From positions 1 through 27,320 of the IMG/VR virus record IMGVR_UViG_3300037961_001576: DNA of 27,320 nucleotides; one strand, 5' to 3'. Positions 13,220 through 23,749 of the stretch are shown piece by piece. Under the pieces are notes generated by a model. The model was not told where the DNA came from and did not search any database. It saw nothing but the letters and a program-made list of their open reading frames with translations. The translations under genes and the position numbers were made by a program. Source of the stretch: a virus. Position 1 is the stretch's first letter. Each line of letters begins with the position of its first letter.

Positions 13220-15679
13220 ATGGGTATATTAGACAATTTTTTTCAAGTTAATGCTCCTAGAAGTCGTGCTGCTTTAGCAGACCTTGAGTATGCAAAACAA
13301 GAAGATAGGCAAAAATCTGGTTTAATTCGGCAGCGACAAGATGTATTTCGCCAAGAAGCTTTACAAACTTTAGCAAGAGACCCTAACGTAGTAAACAATG
13401 AGTATTTTGGCGGTGACCAAAACAAACTTGACGCATTTAAAGCAGACTTAGAACGAAGACAAGGCAATACTACTAGGGTTGGAGCTCTAACTGTAAGCGA
13501 TATGACTAAAATATTAGGTAAGAAAAAAGCAGTCGAGTACATTAATAATACTGGACTTGCAGGTACTTACTTTGGTCCAGGTACTCGTTTAGATGGTCAA
13601 TTAACAAATTTTGAATTAGATGAAACAGGTGAGTATGTTTTAACCAATCCTACAGTTCGTGTCTTTGACCAAGATACAGGTAGATTTTATTCTGCTAACG
13701 CTACTAGAGGTGGAGAAAAAGTAAGTGATTTGTTTAGACGAGGTGGAGATGCTGCAGTACAAGAAGGCAGCTTTGACAATGTCCCATTAAGTTTTGTAGA
13801 TGAGTTGGATAGCGATTACAGAACAGACATACAAGGTAGAACGGGCGGAGATGAACGTCTAGCTTATTTTCAACCTTACTCAGGAAATGTTAACAGAGCA
13901 TCTAGAGAGCAAGACTTTATAGCTAGACAACAAGCTGCTGAAGGCGATGCTCAAAGAGCAGATACAGCATTTGCGGCAGCGGACGCTATGGATGCGCAAG
14001 AAAAACAAGAACAAGAACGTATAGCTGGTTTAGCTCGTCAAGACCGTGAAGCTAATGCTTTATATAATTATGGTTTCTTACAAGAACCTGGGTCAGGTAC
14101 AGATGAATTCGGAGAATTTGATCCTTCTAGAGCTACAGGTAGGATAGGGCAATCTTTATACAATAGTTTGTTTGTTGATGACACAGGTCTTAGAGAAGAT
14201 GGTCAGTTTGGTATGGAGAATAGAGAAGCTAGAGGAGCGCAAGCTTTATCTAGCATTTTAACTTCAGGAGCGGGTAGTAGAGGTCCTGGTTCTGATAAAA
14301 TTGCTGAAGGATTTGGTACAGATTTTCCTGTTACTACTGAAGGTATTGCGAAAGCAGGTTTATCTGGTTATATGTTTGCTCCAGGTGGATTACCTTTTGA
14401 TATGACTGAAGAACAATTTCTGTCTTTAGCTCCAAAACAACGAGAATCCGCAATAACTTTAGCTAAAAATGTAAGCGACAAAAATTTGCAAGATTCTTTT
14501 GAAGGTATAGCTGATACTACAACCGCTAGGTGGGATCGAAAAGTAGGATCAACAGCAAGCGAAGCTAATGTAGAGATTGAAAGAGATAAACCTGTTATAG
14601 AAGCTGCTAAAAAATTCTATGAAGCAGAAGGCATGACTGACTTTTTTGCTACTGGAAATATACCTAAAGATAATAAGTTAGTAAAAAGACTTATGGAACA
14701 ACCAGAACTTATGCAAGAGTTTAAAGCAGACCCTACTGCGTTTGCTACTAAATATGCGAATGACACTAATGCGTTGTTTGGTCCTCCTAAAAATGCAAGT
14801 CTTTTAAAACAAGCTGTAGCAAATATAGATACAAAAGATATGAAACCTTTAGAAAAAGCACTTGCTACAAGAGATACAGATAAAATACGAGAGCTTGCAA
14901 GAAAAATGAAAACTACTAGTGAGTCTCAACAACAAGAACTAGCCGCTGAATTGCAAAGAACAGGAGGAGACTTTGGACGTGCTACTAATAATGAGCGTAT
15001 AGGTTTGTATTTTAGTATGGTTTCTTCTTTACCTCCCGACTCTGAACTGTTTGAAATGTTAACAAGAAGCGAGAACTTTACTAACATGGTTGAAAGTGGA
15101 GTGTTTAATTTTAATCAAATGACTGCAGAGACAGATCGTTTTGAAGCAGAAACAGCACGAATGAAAGAAGAAAGACTGAGTACACCAGTAGGGGCAGATG
15201 TTACTGTAAATGAAGATGCTCTAGGTAAGGATTTATTTGGAGCAGAAGCAACGCCCGAGAGTATTAGAACAGCTAATACAACTTTAAATATACAACTTGC
15301 ACAAATAGCAGATGCAGCTAAAATGGGACCTCTTAGTGGAGCTAATCGAAAAGCATTAGTAGCTGTTACTGGTTTAAGATCAGAGCAAATGAAAGACTTT
15401 GTAAAAGACGCTTCAGACCCGTCTTTAATACAAGAGTTTCTTACTTTAGGGCAAGCTAAAGAAGCTGATTTAGCTTTGTTTAAATCTGATGCACGGGTGG
15501 ATGCAATAGTTGATGGAGAAAAAATAACTACACCTGAACAGTGGTATAAGTTGTCTGAAGAAGAACGAAAACGAGTAAAACTTAAAGAACCCAACTCTGG
15601 TAACGAAATATCCCCACAAGCCTTAACTGCTAAATTTGGACCAGGGACTGTAGAAACACTAATATTCCGCGGTACTTAA
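13220..15679 (+). CDS. Putative internal virion protein, 819 aa
   Basis: This is a long, soluble, helix-rich protein. The N-terminus (residues about 16-60) is a Gln/Arg-rich coiled coil. The middle (about 215-275) has more Gln/Ala helices. The remainder is charged with no cysteine-rich or membrane segments. Its size and place (one gene before a giant protein) match T7 gp15, part of the ejected core. No enzymatic motif is visible. The ribosome site is weak (TAGG, 6-10 bases before ATG). The stop is one base before the next GTG, so the two largest genes are coupled. Confidence 0.55.
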   Translation: MGILDNFFQVNAPRSRAALADLEYAKQEDRQKSGLIRQRQDVFRQEALQTLARDPNVVNNEYFGGDQNKLDAFKADLERRQGNTTRVGALTVSDMTKILGKKKAVEYINNTGLAGTYFGPGTRLDGQLTNFELDETGEYVLTNPTVRVFDQDTGRFYSANATRGGEKVSDLFRRGGDAAVQEGSFDNVPLSFVDELDSDYRTDIQGRTGGDERLAYFQPYSGNVNRASREQDFIARQQAAEGDAQRADTAFAAADAMDAQEKQEQERIAGLARQDREANALYNYGFLQEPGSGTDEFGEFDPSRATGRIGQSLYNSLFVDDTGLREDGQFGMENREARGAQALSSILTSGAGSRGPGSDKIAEGFGTDFPVTTEGIAKAGLSGYMFAPGGLPFDMTEEQFLSLAPKQRESAITLAKNVSDKNLQDSFEGIADTTTARWDRKVGSTASEANVEIERDKPVIEAAKKFYEAEGMTDFFATGNIPKDNKLVKRLMEQPELMQEFKADPTAFATKYANDTNALFGPPKNASLLKQAVANIDTKDMKPLEKALATRDTDKIRELARKMKTTSESQQQELAAELQRTGGDFGRATNNERIGLYFSMVSSLPPDSELFEMLTRSENFTNMVESGVFNFNQMTAETDRFEAETARMKEERLSTPVGADVTVNEDALGKDLFGAEATPESIRTANTTLNIQLAQIADAAKMGPLSGANRKALVAVTGLRSEQMKDFVKDASDPSLIQEFLTLGQAKEADLALFKSDARVDAIVDGEKITTPEQWYKLSEEERKRVKLKEPNSGNEISPQALTAKFGPGTVETLIFRGT

Positions 15680-15680
15680 A

Positions 15681-18600
15681 GTGGCAACTTCAGATGATTC
15701 AAACGTATTAGCTAACTACCTTACTAATTCTACCCAAGCTAATGAGCCAACTCCCGCTAGACCAGAAAATCCTTTTTTAGAAGAAGCAATACGTCAAACT
15801 GGAAAAGGATCTGCTTTTCTTGCACCTAAAGAACAGTTAGTAGAAAAGTTTGCTCCAACTACTGCAGGAGAAAAATTTTCTGATGCAGTTAGAGGAGGAG
15901 GTTTTACTCTTAGAGCAGATGTACAGAGAGCTGGAGCTATTTTTAATTTACTAACTGACGATCAAGAAGAAGCACAAGAATACTTAAATGAAGCTAAATA
16001 TTTGGATGATGCTGCTGGTGAGTTATTAGGTGGTTTTGGTAACTTTGAAGAATTTTTAGAAGCTCCAAGTTTTTCAGGTTTTGCAGACCAAGCCATAAAA
16101 GCTATTGGTCAGTTTACTCCAATGATGGTTAGTTCTGTTGCATCGGGTATTGCAGGTGCCGCTACTCAAGCTGTAGGTAAAGGATTTCTTTCAGCAACAT
16201 CTAGACGAGTACTGGCTAAAGAAATGAAAGATATTGTACAAAAAGACTTTGCTGTACGAAGTGGTATTAAAAACGCACCTAAGTTAACTAAAAGTGAACA
16301 AGCTATATTAGATGCTGCTTATCTTACTGCAAATAAAGCCAAAACAATGAACGCTATGAACATGAGATCGCAGTTATTTAAAGCTGGTGTTGGTAGGAAA
16401 AAAAGAGAGTTTGCTGACAAAACTCCATTAAGTTACGGATTTTGGGCAGGGGCCGCTGGACAAGAATATTTAGTAGGGTCTTCTCAATCTTTAGCTGAGT
16501 TTCAAGATGCAGGATTAGAGTTAACTGCAGCAGAAGCTGAACAAGCATTAGCTATGGGTGTACCTCAAGCTGCTATTGGTTTGTTAGGAGAAAACATTAT
16601 AGCTGGAGGGTTAATCAGACGTTTCCTTGGTAAAGCTGATGCCGCTAGAAAAGCAGGTAAAATAAAACTAGCCGAAGACTACGAAGGTTGGATTCGTGAA
16701 GCAAGCAGAGGTTTAGTTACAGGCGTTGCTAAAGGTATACCAGGAGAAGGTTTAACCGAACTTGCTCAAGAAGAACTATACATACAACAACGATTTAGTA
16801 CTGACCCTGAGTATACTGAAGAAGAAGCAAACTTGAGACGTATGGAATCAGCTTTCGCAGGTGCTATAGCTGGTGGGGCTATGAAAGGGGGTGTAGATGC
16901 GACTGTTAGAGTTATGGATAAAGCTAGAGCTAACTATGACTCTGGTAGAGCTATAAGAGATCAAGCTACTAAAAATCTAGAAATGGGGCTTGCTACCGAA
17001 CCTGTATCTTATGGGTTGGCTCAAACAAAGGCTATGCTTGATCCAACTACTCCAAAGAAAGCTGTATATTTAGATGGCAGGGATAACAAAGACGTATCAG
17101 AAACAAGACAACAAGTAGAAGCTATTATATCGCAGTTACCTCCTGAACAAGCTAGTCAAATTGTGCAAATGGAAGGTACAGGCAACAGTGTTATTTTAAC
17201 TACAGCTAAACATGCTCAAGAAATAAACGCTAAAATTGCAAGTAAAGGCATAGATGACTCATCTATGTTACAAGATATACTTGGTTATTCTACTGTACAA
17301 GATGGTACTGAAGATCAAGTTATTGTAGTGCGTGATAGTACTGGCGCGCCAGTTCATTATGAATCAGCAAAAAACGCAAATGTACAATCTGTTATAGAAA
17401 AATTAGAGAAACAGTACCCACAAGATAGGTATTCTAGACCAACGCCAGAACAGTTTTTAGAGCAAAGAGTACAAGCGTTTAACGAAGATTCTGTTACTCC
17501 AAGACAAGGCCTATTAGAAGTAACTACTCCACAAGATACAGAACAAGAAGTCCAAACTCGTCCTATGATAGACGAAGACCTAACACCTGAAAATACCGAA
17601 GAAGATGTAGACTTTACTGATTTACAGTCAATGCAAACAGTTGAAGTTGACCCTGACGGTTTTGTTAGAGAGTCTTTACCTGATGCAGAACAAAATCGTC
17701 AAGACAGGATGAATATAAGCGAACAAGATAGGCAGGAAGCGTTACAGAAAAGAGAACCAATCCAAGAAAGACCAAAACAGTTAAAAGCTAACGGTGTCGA
17801 AGATTTTAATATACGTCCAGAAGGTAAAACTCAACAGCAAATAACCGAAGCTACTAGAAGCGCTCAACAAACTAGAGATGATAGGTTTGAGACTATGATA
17901 GACCATTTAATGGAGTCATACGATTTAGAGCAAAACCCCCAAGGTGCTAAATTAGACGAGACAGATCAATCATCGCGAGACGCTTTTGAAGCTAGATTAC
18001 GAGAAGGTTTAGGTGGATCTAATGGAGTATCCTATAGATTTCTTGCTAAGTTTGCAGGTTTGATTGCTAAAAACCCAGGCACTAGATTTTCTCCTAGACT
18101 TGTACGAGATGAAGGAGTTCAAAACGCGTTTGGTATTGGGTCAGATGGTTTATGGAAAGTAGTAGTAGACTCTACAGATTCAGATGTAAACCAAATAACA
18201 CGTACACAACGAGTAGTTAAAAATGCTATAAATTCTGCTAGAAATAAAATAGCTCTTAAAACACCTCCGATGTTTAGTATTGTTCCTAAAAATACCGAAA
18301 TAGCGACCTCTAGGAAAGAATTACAAGACCTTAAAGAAGCAAACGTTGGATTACTTTCTCCAGAAGAACAACAACAATATCAAGAGGAAGTACAACAATC
18401 CCAAGATACTATAGAACGTTTTTACGATGAAAATCGTGGCACTCCAGCTAACATGCAGATTCTTATGCAAGAAGGTATACGTGTTGCTTTAGATGGAGAG
18501 TTTTCAGGCAGTATTTCTAGAGTTGCTGCTGGATATGCAACTCTTTTGTCTTTGTTAGATCAAGCTGGATTTGAGTTAGTTTTTATAGATGAAAATAATA

Positions 18601-21600
18601 CCGTAACTCCTGCTATTACTGCAGAAATGACTCAACGTGGAAGCGTTTTTGAAACACAAGGTATATATGACACTTCTGTATACAGAACTGTTGCAAGCGC
18701 TTATGAAGGAACTCCAGGTCGTACTTTACGCCAAGCTTCAGCAACTTTTGAACCAGATCCAACAAAAGTTGAAAACATGTCTATAGAAACTCTTATAGAA
18801 AAAATAGAAAATATAGAAAGAACTCTTAAAAATTATAGTTTAATTAAACAGTTTCCTATCAAGAGTTTAGTAAACCAATTACGTATTTTAAGTACACTAC
18901 AAAATGAAGGAGTAGATTTTATAGTACAGCCTGATCGTACTTTAACTGAAGCTGAACGTACGGAACAAAATTTAAGACGTTCGCAAAAAGATACAGGCAG
19001 CTTTGATCCAAAACCTTTTAGAACGCTAGAAGATGAGCAGTTATCTTCTGCGGTTCAACTTGTTTCTACTGAGTTTGCAAAAGTACAAGCACTTTTAAAA
19101 AGTGTTAGCGAGGCTAAGTATGAAAATAGACGAGATTATTTTGAGGGGGGAGTTTTTCAAAACCCTGACAATTTAACTTTAGATGAGTTTACTGAAGCTA
19201 AAAAATTAGTGTTAGAAGGCTTACAAGATTTTGAAGGGTTTCAAACACAAACTGCAGCAATATTTGATGCTCCAGTCGCAGGAGCTACTCACTCGCAAAG
19301 TGCTTTAGATAAAAACCAAGAAGTAATAGATAACACTCGTAAAACCTTACAAGAAGAATTAGATAAAGTAGATAAGCAGATAGAGGAAGGAACAACAGCT
19401 CCTACAAGAAACGATTTTCTAAACGTGACACTTTCTTTAAGTGAACAGAGAAATATCTTACAACAAAGACTGTCTAGTTTAAAATCTCTTAAAGAACAAG
19501 GAGTTAAAGACGGAGACCCTGATTTAGGTGTCAAACAACAATCTTCAGATCTTAATGTTGACGTACAATCTTTTAAAGCAACTCTTAGAGAAAGAGGTTT
19601 AGCAGACGACCTTATTCCTACTAATCACAACTTAGAAATTGCAGATAAATCTACAGCTGAACTAGCCAGGACGGCCGAGTTAGGTAAAGAACGCCCTAAA
19701 AATAAAATTTTAATCCGTCCTACTAAAAAAACTACCGAAACTATAGATACAGAAACAGGAGAAGTTAGAACAGCTCCTGCTCTTTTAGCTCTTGTAGAAC
19801 CTATGTTAAGTAGAATTATGAGTAGAGTTTTTAATGTACCAGGCACTAGACCTAAACAAGTAACTACTTTAGATAACATATTAGACGGTAAAGTAACATT
19901 TCCTACAAAAGACCAACAGTTGCTTATCGAAGATGGAGCACGTAGAAAAATAAGCACTCAACAGCTTATGGAAGAAAAAGCTAAAGAAATGCGAGAAAAT
20001 AAAGAACGTGGTCTATTTATTGGTCTTAAAGATGCTGATGTTATTATTTTAGATATAAATGAAACAATGACTGAAGCGCAGTATTCTGAAGCAATTTTAA
20101 CTTTAGGACATGAACTAGGGCACATAGTATTTAGAGAAGAACTAGATCGTAGTCTTAGTTTACCTGGAATACGAGAAAAATTAGAAAAAGCGTTTCAAAA
20201 GGATATAACAAAATCTCAACAGTATCAGGGTAAACATGGTTTTGAAGAGTGGTACTCAGACAATGTTAGTAGATATCTACTTAATGAGGGCTTAAAAGCT
20301 ACTAATGGTGTAGATGGATGGTTTAAACGTATTGCTAACAGAATTAGACAAATATTTAAACAGCTTAGCCCTATGTATCGAAGACGTTTTAATGTTAACC
20401 CTGTGTTTGCTGATTACGTTGAAAATGTAGTTAAAAAGTACAAAGAACCTGCTAGGCTAAATTCAAAACCCGCATATCTTGAAAAAGTAGCAGTTAGAAA
20501 AATAGTAGAAGAAAATGTACAGCAGACAGCAAAAGAGTTTGGAGCCAGTAAAGGATATATAGCAAGTCTAAAACGTAAGGTAGATAAGTTCTTACGAGAA
20601 AACCCTGACTTGTTACCTAGAGATTGGAGCAAAGCTATAAGTCACTTTTTATTTACTGCAGACAACAGATTACGTAAGTTATCGTCTGAACTAGCTACAC
20701 AACTTTATGACAGGTCTGGATCAGACGACCCAAGAGGATATCTAAACTCTAGAGGTAATATAGCTAGGCAGTTTAAAAATAGACTTTTAGAAATATTACC
20801 TGCTGGTATTGCTACTGAACAAGTACAAGAGATTTTGTTAGAAGCAGAAGATGATCGTATACCTACGAGTCAGCTAAAAAGCCCTGAAGCTAAACAAATT
20901 AGAAGATTCTTACGGGACTTTTACAATGACTACATAGAAGGCAGTGGACATAACCAAGGTAATGGCAGGGTAGAATTTAGAGAAAACTTCTTCCCTCGAG
21001 TTCTAATGATTGAAGCTATACGAGAAAACCCCGAGTTACAGACTGCTTTAGCTGAGCTATTGCAACGTAAAGCAGGCACACCTACGTTTGAAACCACAAT
21101 TATAACGACCGAAGGTGAAAAAGTTCTTTCTACAACTTGGCAAGAAGTAGTAGAAAACATTATAGAAAATGAAGAACGTAACCCCGATGACCATATTGAT
21201 GGAGCAGAAGCAACGTCAGTAGGTATGTCTAAAAATAGATCTGATTTGTTTAATTTAGTTTCTAACAAAGAACTGCGAGAAATAGGTGTACTACAAGACC
21301 CAGGCACGACTATATTAAAATACGTTGACGATATGGTGAAACGTGTTGATTACCAAGACAAAGTACAAACTGAAATAACAGCTGAAGACAGACAGACTAT
21401 TATAGCCGCACGTGACGCGGGGACAATTAATGAATCTTTAGCTCGTGCTTTATTAAGTGTGCCTGTAGGTCAAACAGCAAAAGGGTGGATAGCTGCTGAG
21501 TATATGATACAACGTATTTCAGACCCACTACAACGTGAAGAAGCTAAAGACTTAATCAGAGGTATGTTAGGTAAAACAGGTCTTAACATGTCAAAAGGAG

Positions 21601-22673
21601 CTCGTGCTGCAAGTAGTTTACTTTTAACTTTAAACGTTGTTGCCTATTTAAGTTTAGCTACAATAGCTTCTTTGCCTGACTTAGCAGGGCCTGTGCTTAG
21701 GTCTAGAGACTTTTCTGCTTTTAGAACTGCTTTTCAACAGTATAGATACTACTTTAAAAATCGTGCAGAACTACAACAATACGCTAGAGATGTTGGTGTA
21801 ACTACACTTGATTCTATGTCTATGATGGCGATTAACGCAAACGAAATGGCATACATGACTCCAGGTATGGAAAAGTTTACTGATAAATTCTTTCATGCCA
21901 TAGGGTTAGAACAGTTTACTAAGTTTACTCGAGTATTTGCTTTAGGTATGGGCGAGAAGTTTTTAATAAACGAAGCTAATAGAGCAACTGATTCCAGTCT
22001 TTCTATACAAGAACGACAACGTTCTATTAGGCATCTAGAAGAACTTGGAGTTACAGCGGAAGATATAAAAGCTTGGGACAGAACAAAAGAAGCAGGAGAA
22101 CGATATCGTAGGTTTGAAGGTGAATCAGGCGAAAGAGTTAAAGGAGCGTTAGGGCAGTTTGTTAACGAATCTATTGTAAGACCTAACTCCGCAGAACGAC
22201 CTGGGTGGGCTTCTAACCCTTATGCTGGAGTAGTTTGGCAGTTAAAATCTTTCTTCTACGCTTACGGTAAAAATATTGTAGGTGGTGCGTTACGTGATAC
22301 TCATAGTAGATTTTCTGAAACAGGTAGCGTTGGAGATGCAGCTGTACCTATATTAATTATGGGAACTGCTTTCTTACCACTTACTATGGTAGGATTAGAA
22401 CTACGTGAGTGGTTAAAATATATGTTCCGCGGTGGAGATGAAACGGCGCTCAGGTCTGATTCAATGGACTTTGGAGAATACAGCGCAGAGATTATTGATA
22501 GATCAGGACTGCTTGGACCTTGGGGATTGTTAAGACCAATGTTAGAAGCAGGAGACTTTGGAGGGTCTTGGTGGGTTCCTCCGTTAGGACCTACAGCAGA
22601 ACGTGTAGAGGACATAGTGCGAGGAGACGTAGATTATACTACGTATCTCCCTGTATACTCATCATTTAGATAA
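15681..22673 (+). CDS. Giant virion protein with metallopeptidase motif
   Basis: At 2330 aa this is the largest gene, in the position of T7 gp16. An Ala/Gly-rich hydrophobic stretch lies at about 145-170. Charged helical regions follow to about 1430. Then comes a zincin signature: HELGH (1477-1481) with a downstream FEEWYSD (1521-1527) as a likely third ligand, as in the metallopeptidase domains of phage polyvalent proteins. Further on are Leu-rich hydrophobic segments at about 1980-2003 and 2219-2240, which could insert in membranes. It is therefore probably injected into the host with the DNA, cutting a protein target there or during assembly. No ribosome site is obvious before the GTG; coupling to the previous gene is likely. 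Confidence 0.65.
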   Translation: MATSDDSNVLANYLTNSTQANEPTPARPENPFLEEAIRQTGKGSAFLAPKEQLVEKFAPTTAGEKFSDAVRGGGFTLRADVQRAGAIFNLLTDDQEEAQEYLNEAKYLDDAAGELLGGFGNFEEFLEAPSFSGFADQAIKAIGQFTPMMVSSVASGIAGAATQAVGKGFLSATSRRVLAKEMKDIVQKDFAVRSGIKNAPKLTKSEQAILDAAYLTANKAKTMNAMNMRSQLFKAGVGRKKREFADKTPLSYGFWAGAAGQEYLVGSSQSLAEFQDAGLELTAAEAEQALAMGVPQAAIGLLGENIIAGGLIRRFLGKADAARKAGKIKLAEDYEGWIREASRGLVTGVAKGIPGEGLTELAQEELYIQQRFSTDPEYTEEEANLRRMESAFAGAIAGGAMKGGVDATVRVMDKARANYDSGRAIRDQATKNLEMGLATEPVSYGLAQTKAMLDPTTPKKAVYLDGRDNKDVSETRQQVEAIISQLPPEQASQIVQMEGTGNSVILTTAKHAQEINAKIASKGIDDSSMLQDILGYSTVQDGTEDQVIVVRDSTGAPVHYESAKNANVQSVIEKLEKQYPQDRYSRPTPEQFLEQRVQAFNEDSVTPRQGLLEVTTPQDTEQEVQTRPMIDEDLTPENTEEDVDFTDLQSMQTVEVDPDGFVRESLPDAEQNRQDRMNISEQDRQEALQKREPIQERPKQLKANGVEDFNIRPEGKTQQQITEATRSAQQTRDDRFETMIDHLMESYDLEQNPQGAKLDETDQSSRDAFEARLREGLGGSNGVSYRFLAKFAGLIAKNPGTRFSPRLVRDEGVQNAFGIGSDGLWKVVVDSTDSDVNQITRTQRVVKNAINSARNKIALKTPPMFSIVPKNTEIATSRKELQDLKEANVGLLSPEEQQQYQEEVQQSQDTIERFYDENRGTPANMQILMQEGIRVALDGEFSGSISRVAAGYATLLSLLDQAGFELVFIDENNTVTPAITAEMTQRGSVFETQGIYDTSVYRTVASAYEGTPGRTLRQASATFEPDPTKVENMSIETLIEKIENIERTLKNYSLIKQFPIKSLVNQLRILSTLQNEGVDFIVQPDRTLTEAERTEQNLRRSQKDTGSFDPKPFRTLEDEQLSSAVQLVSTEFAKVQALLKSVSEAKYENRRDYFEGGVFQNPDNLTLDEFTEAKKLVLEGLQDFEGFQTQTAAIFDAPVAGATHSQSALDKNQEVIDNTRKTLQEELDKVDKQIEEGTTAPTRNDFLNVTLSLSEQRNILQQRLSSLKSLKEQGVKDGDPDLGVKQQSSDLNVDVQSFKATLRERGLADDLIPTNHNLEIADKSTAELARTAELGKERPKNKILIRPTKKTTETIDTETGEVRTAPALLALVEPMLSRIMSRVFNVPGTRPKQVTTLDNILDGKVTFPTKDQQLLIEDGARRKISTQQLMEEKAKEMRENKERGLFIGLKDADVIILDINETMTEAQYSEAILTLGHELGHIVFREELDRSLSLPGIREKLEKAFQKDITKSQQYQGKHGFEEWYSDNVSRYLLNEGLKATNGVDGWFKRIANRIRQIFKQLSPMYRRRFNVNPVFADYVENVVKKYKEPARLNSKPAYLEKVAVRKIVEENVQQTAKEFGASKGYIASLKRKVDKFLRENPDLLPRDWSKAISHFLFTADNRLRKLSSELATQLYDRSGSDDPRGYLNSRGNIARQFKNRLLEILPAGIATEQVQEILLEAEDDRIPTSQLKSPEAKQIRRFLRDFYNDYIEGSGHNQGNGRVEFRENFFPRVLMIEAIRENPELQTALAELLQRKAGTPTFETTIITTEGEKVLSTTWQEVVENIIENEERNPDDHIDGAEATSVGMSKNRSDLFNLVSNKELREIGVLQDPGTTILKYVDDMVKRVDYQDKVQTEITAEDRQTIIAARDAGTINESLARALLSVPVGQTAKGWIAAEYMIQRISDPLQREEAKDLIRGMLGKTGLNMSKGARAASSLLLTLNVVAYLSLATIASLPDLAGPVLRSRDFSAFRTAFQQYRYYFKNRAELQQYARDVGVTTLDSMSMMAINANEMAYMTPGMEKFTDKFFHAIGLEQFTKFTRVFALGMGEKFLINEANRATDSSLSIQERQRSIRHLEELGVTAEDIKAWDRTKEAGERYRRFEGESGERVKGALGQFVNESIVRPNSAERPGWASNPYAGVVWQLKSFFYAYGKNIVGGALRDTHSRFSETGSVGDAAVPILIMGTAFLPLTMVGLELREWLKYMFRGGDETALRSDSMDFGEYSAEIIDRSGLLGPWGLLRPMLEAGDFGGSWWVPPLGPTAERVEDIVRGDVDYTTYLPVYSSFR

Positions 22674-22688
22674 TTTAAGGTAGATAAC

Positions 22689-23063
22689 ATGGCATATTCG
22701 GAAACAATAAAATTAGTCGTAGGAGACACACTACCTGAGCTTGTCATTACGCTGAAAGACAGTAATACAGCGGCTTCAGGTAAAACATTAGATGTAGAAG
22801 ACTCATCTACATGGGCTCCTATAAATTTAACAAGTGGTTCAGTAAAACTTATTATTCGTAAGGTAGGTGAAACAGACTTAACAGCAACGATAACAATGAG
22901 TTTAACAGACGCTTCTAATGGTGTTGCAACTTGTGTGTTCCCTTCAGGGACTTGGACAGCTGCAGGCACATATGAGGGAGAAGTTGAGTTTACAAACTCA
23001 AGCAGTAAAGTACAAACAGTACAAGATCTAATTAAGTTTGTAGTACGTGACGATTTTAATTAA
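22689..23063 (+). CDS. BppU-type Ig-like tail protein, 124 aa
   Basis: This small all-beta protein begins KLVVGDTLPELVITLKD and continues with LTSGSVKLIIRKVGETDLTA, TWTAAGTYEGEVEF and KFVVRDDFN. The pattern matches the N-terminal immunoglobulin-like domain of phage baseplate upper proteins (BppU family), where it attaches receptor-binding parts to the tail. Here it stands alone, so it may act as a tail adaptor for the following host-contact genes. AAGG gives the ribosome site. It shares one base with the next gene. Confidence 0.6.
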   Translation: MAYSETIKLVVGDTLPELVITLKDSNTAASGKTLDVEDSSTWAPINLTSGSVKLIIRKVGETDLTATITMSLTDASNGVATCVFPSGTWTAAGTYEGEVEFTNSSSKVQTVQDLIKFVVRDDFN

Positions 23064-23725
23064 TGGCAGCAGTAATATCTAAGAAGAACTTACAGGCGTC
23101 CGTTACATACGTAAACGCAGCAACATCTGTAACGTATGTAAAAGGAGCAGTAACTGTTTCTTATGTAGATATAAACACTGTTGTATCGTACGTAGATTTA
23201 AAAGCTGTTATAGATCTAAATACAAACGTATTAAACAGATACTTTACAGCTGAAACTAATAGCCCACACGCATTAACAGTAACAATAAGCGATACACCAG
23301 CTATAAGTATAAACAAACCTTTCTCTGACTCACCAGAAATGTCAGAAAGCCATGCTATTTCTTTTTCTAAACCAGTTTCGGATAGCGCAAGTATTTCAGA
23401 GTCGTTTGCCAGAACTGTAACTTTTTCTAGGACGTTTACAGAAACGCCTAGTATGTCAGATAGTTTAGTTGTATCTAGCTTTGCAAAAGCCCTTTCCGAT
23501 GCTTTTACAATGGATGATACTGCTAGTGTTTCTGACGATTTAAGGACAGACGTAACACTAAACAAAAACAACATAGTGTCTATGTCTGAAACATCAGCTA
23601 TTAGCTTTGCATCAGCACAATCAGATAGTGCTACAATTTCAGAGTCAATAACTGTACAATTAATTGAAAGTGGGTTATCTAGACCAAACCATAGTAGGTT
23701 AAACACTTTTATGTTCAATGGGTAG
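23063..23725 (+). CDS. Repeat-rich tail or adhesin-like protein, 220 aa
   Basis: Residues 13-48 are four tandem nonapeptides starting SVTYV, SVTYV, TVSYV and VVSYV. Residues 76-205 are Ser/Asp-rich imperfect repeats of about 18-20 residues (for example SDSPEMSESHAISFSKPV then SDSASISESFA). The C-terminus is short and basic, GLSRPNHSRLNTFMFNG. Such serine-rich repeats are seen in surface adhesins and fibre shafts. No family is recognised. It lies between two tail-type genes, so a fibre or shaft function is likely. It has no signal peptide, as expected for a virion protein. Confidence 0.55.
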   Translation: MAAVISKKNLQASVTYVNAATSVTYVKGAVTVSYVDINTVVSYVDLKAVIDLNTNVLNRYFTAETNSPHALTVTISDTPAISINKPFSDSPEMSESHAISFSKPVSDSASISESFARTVTFSRTFTETPSMSDSLVVSSFAKALSDAFTMDDTASVSDDLRTDVTLNKNNIVSMSETSAISFASAQSDSATISESITVQLIESGLSRPNHSRLNTFMFNG

Positions 23726-23749
23726 TTAACATTAACCAAGAGGTCAAAA

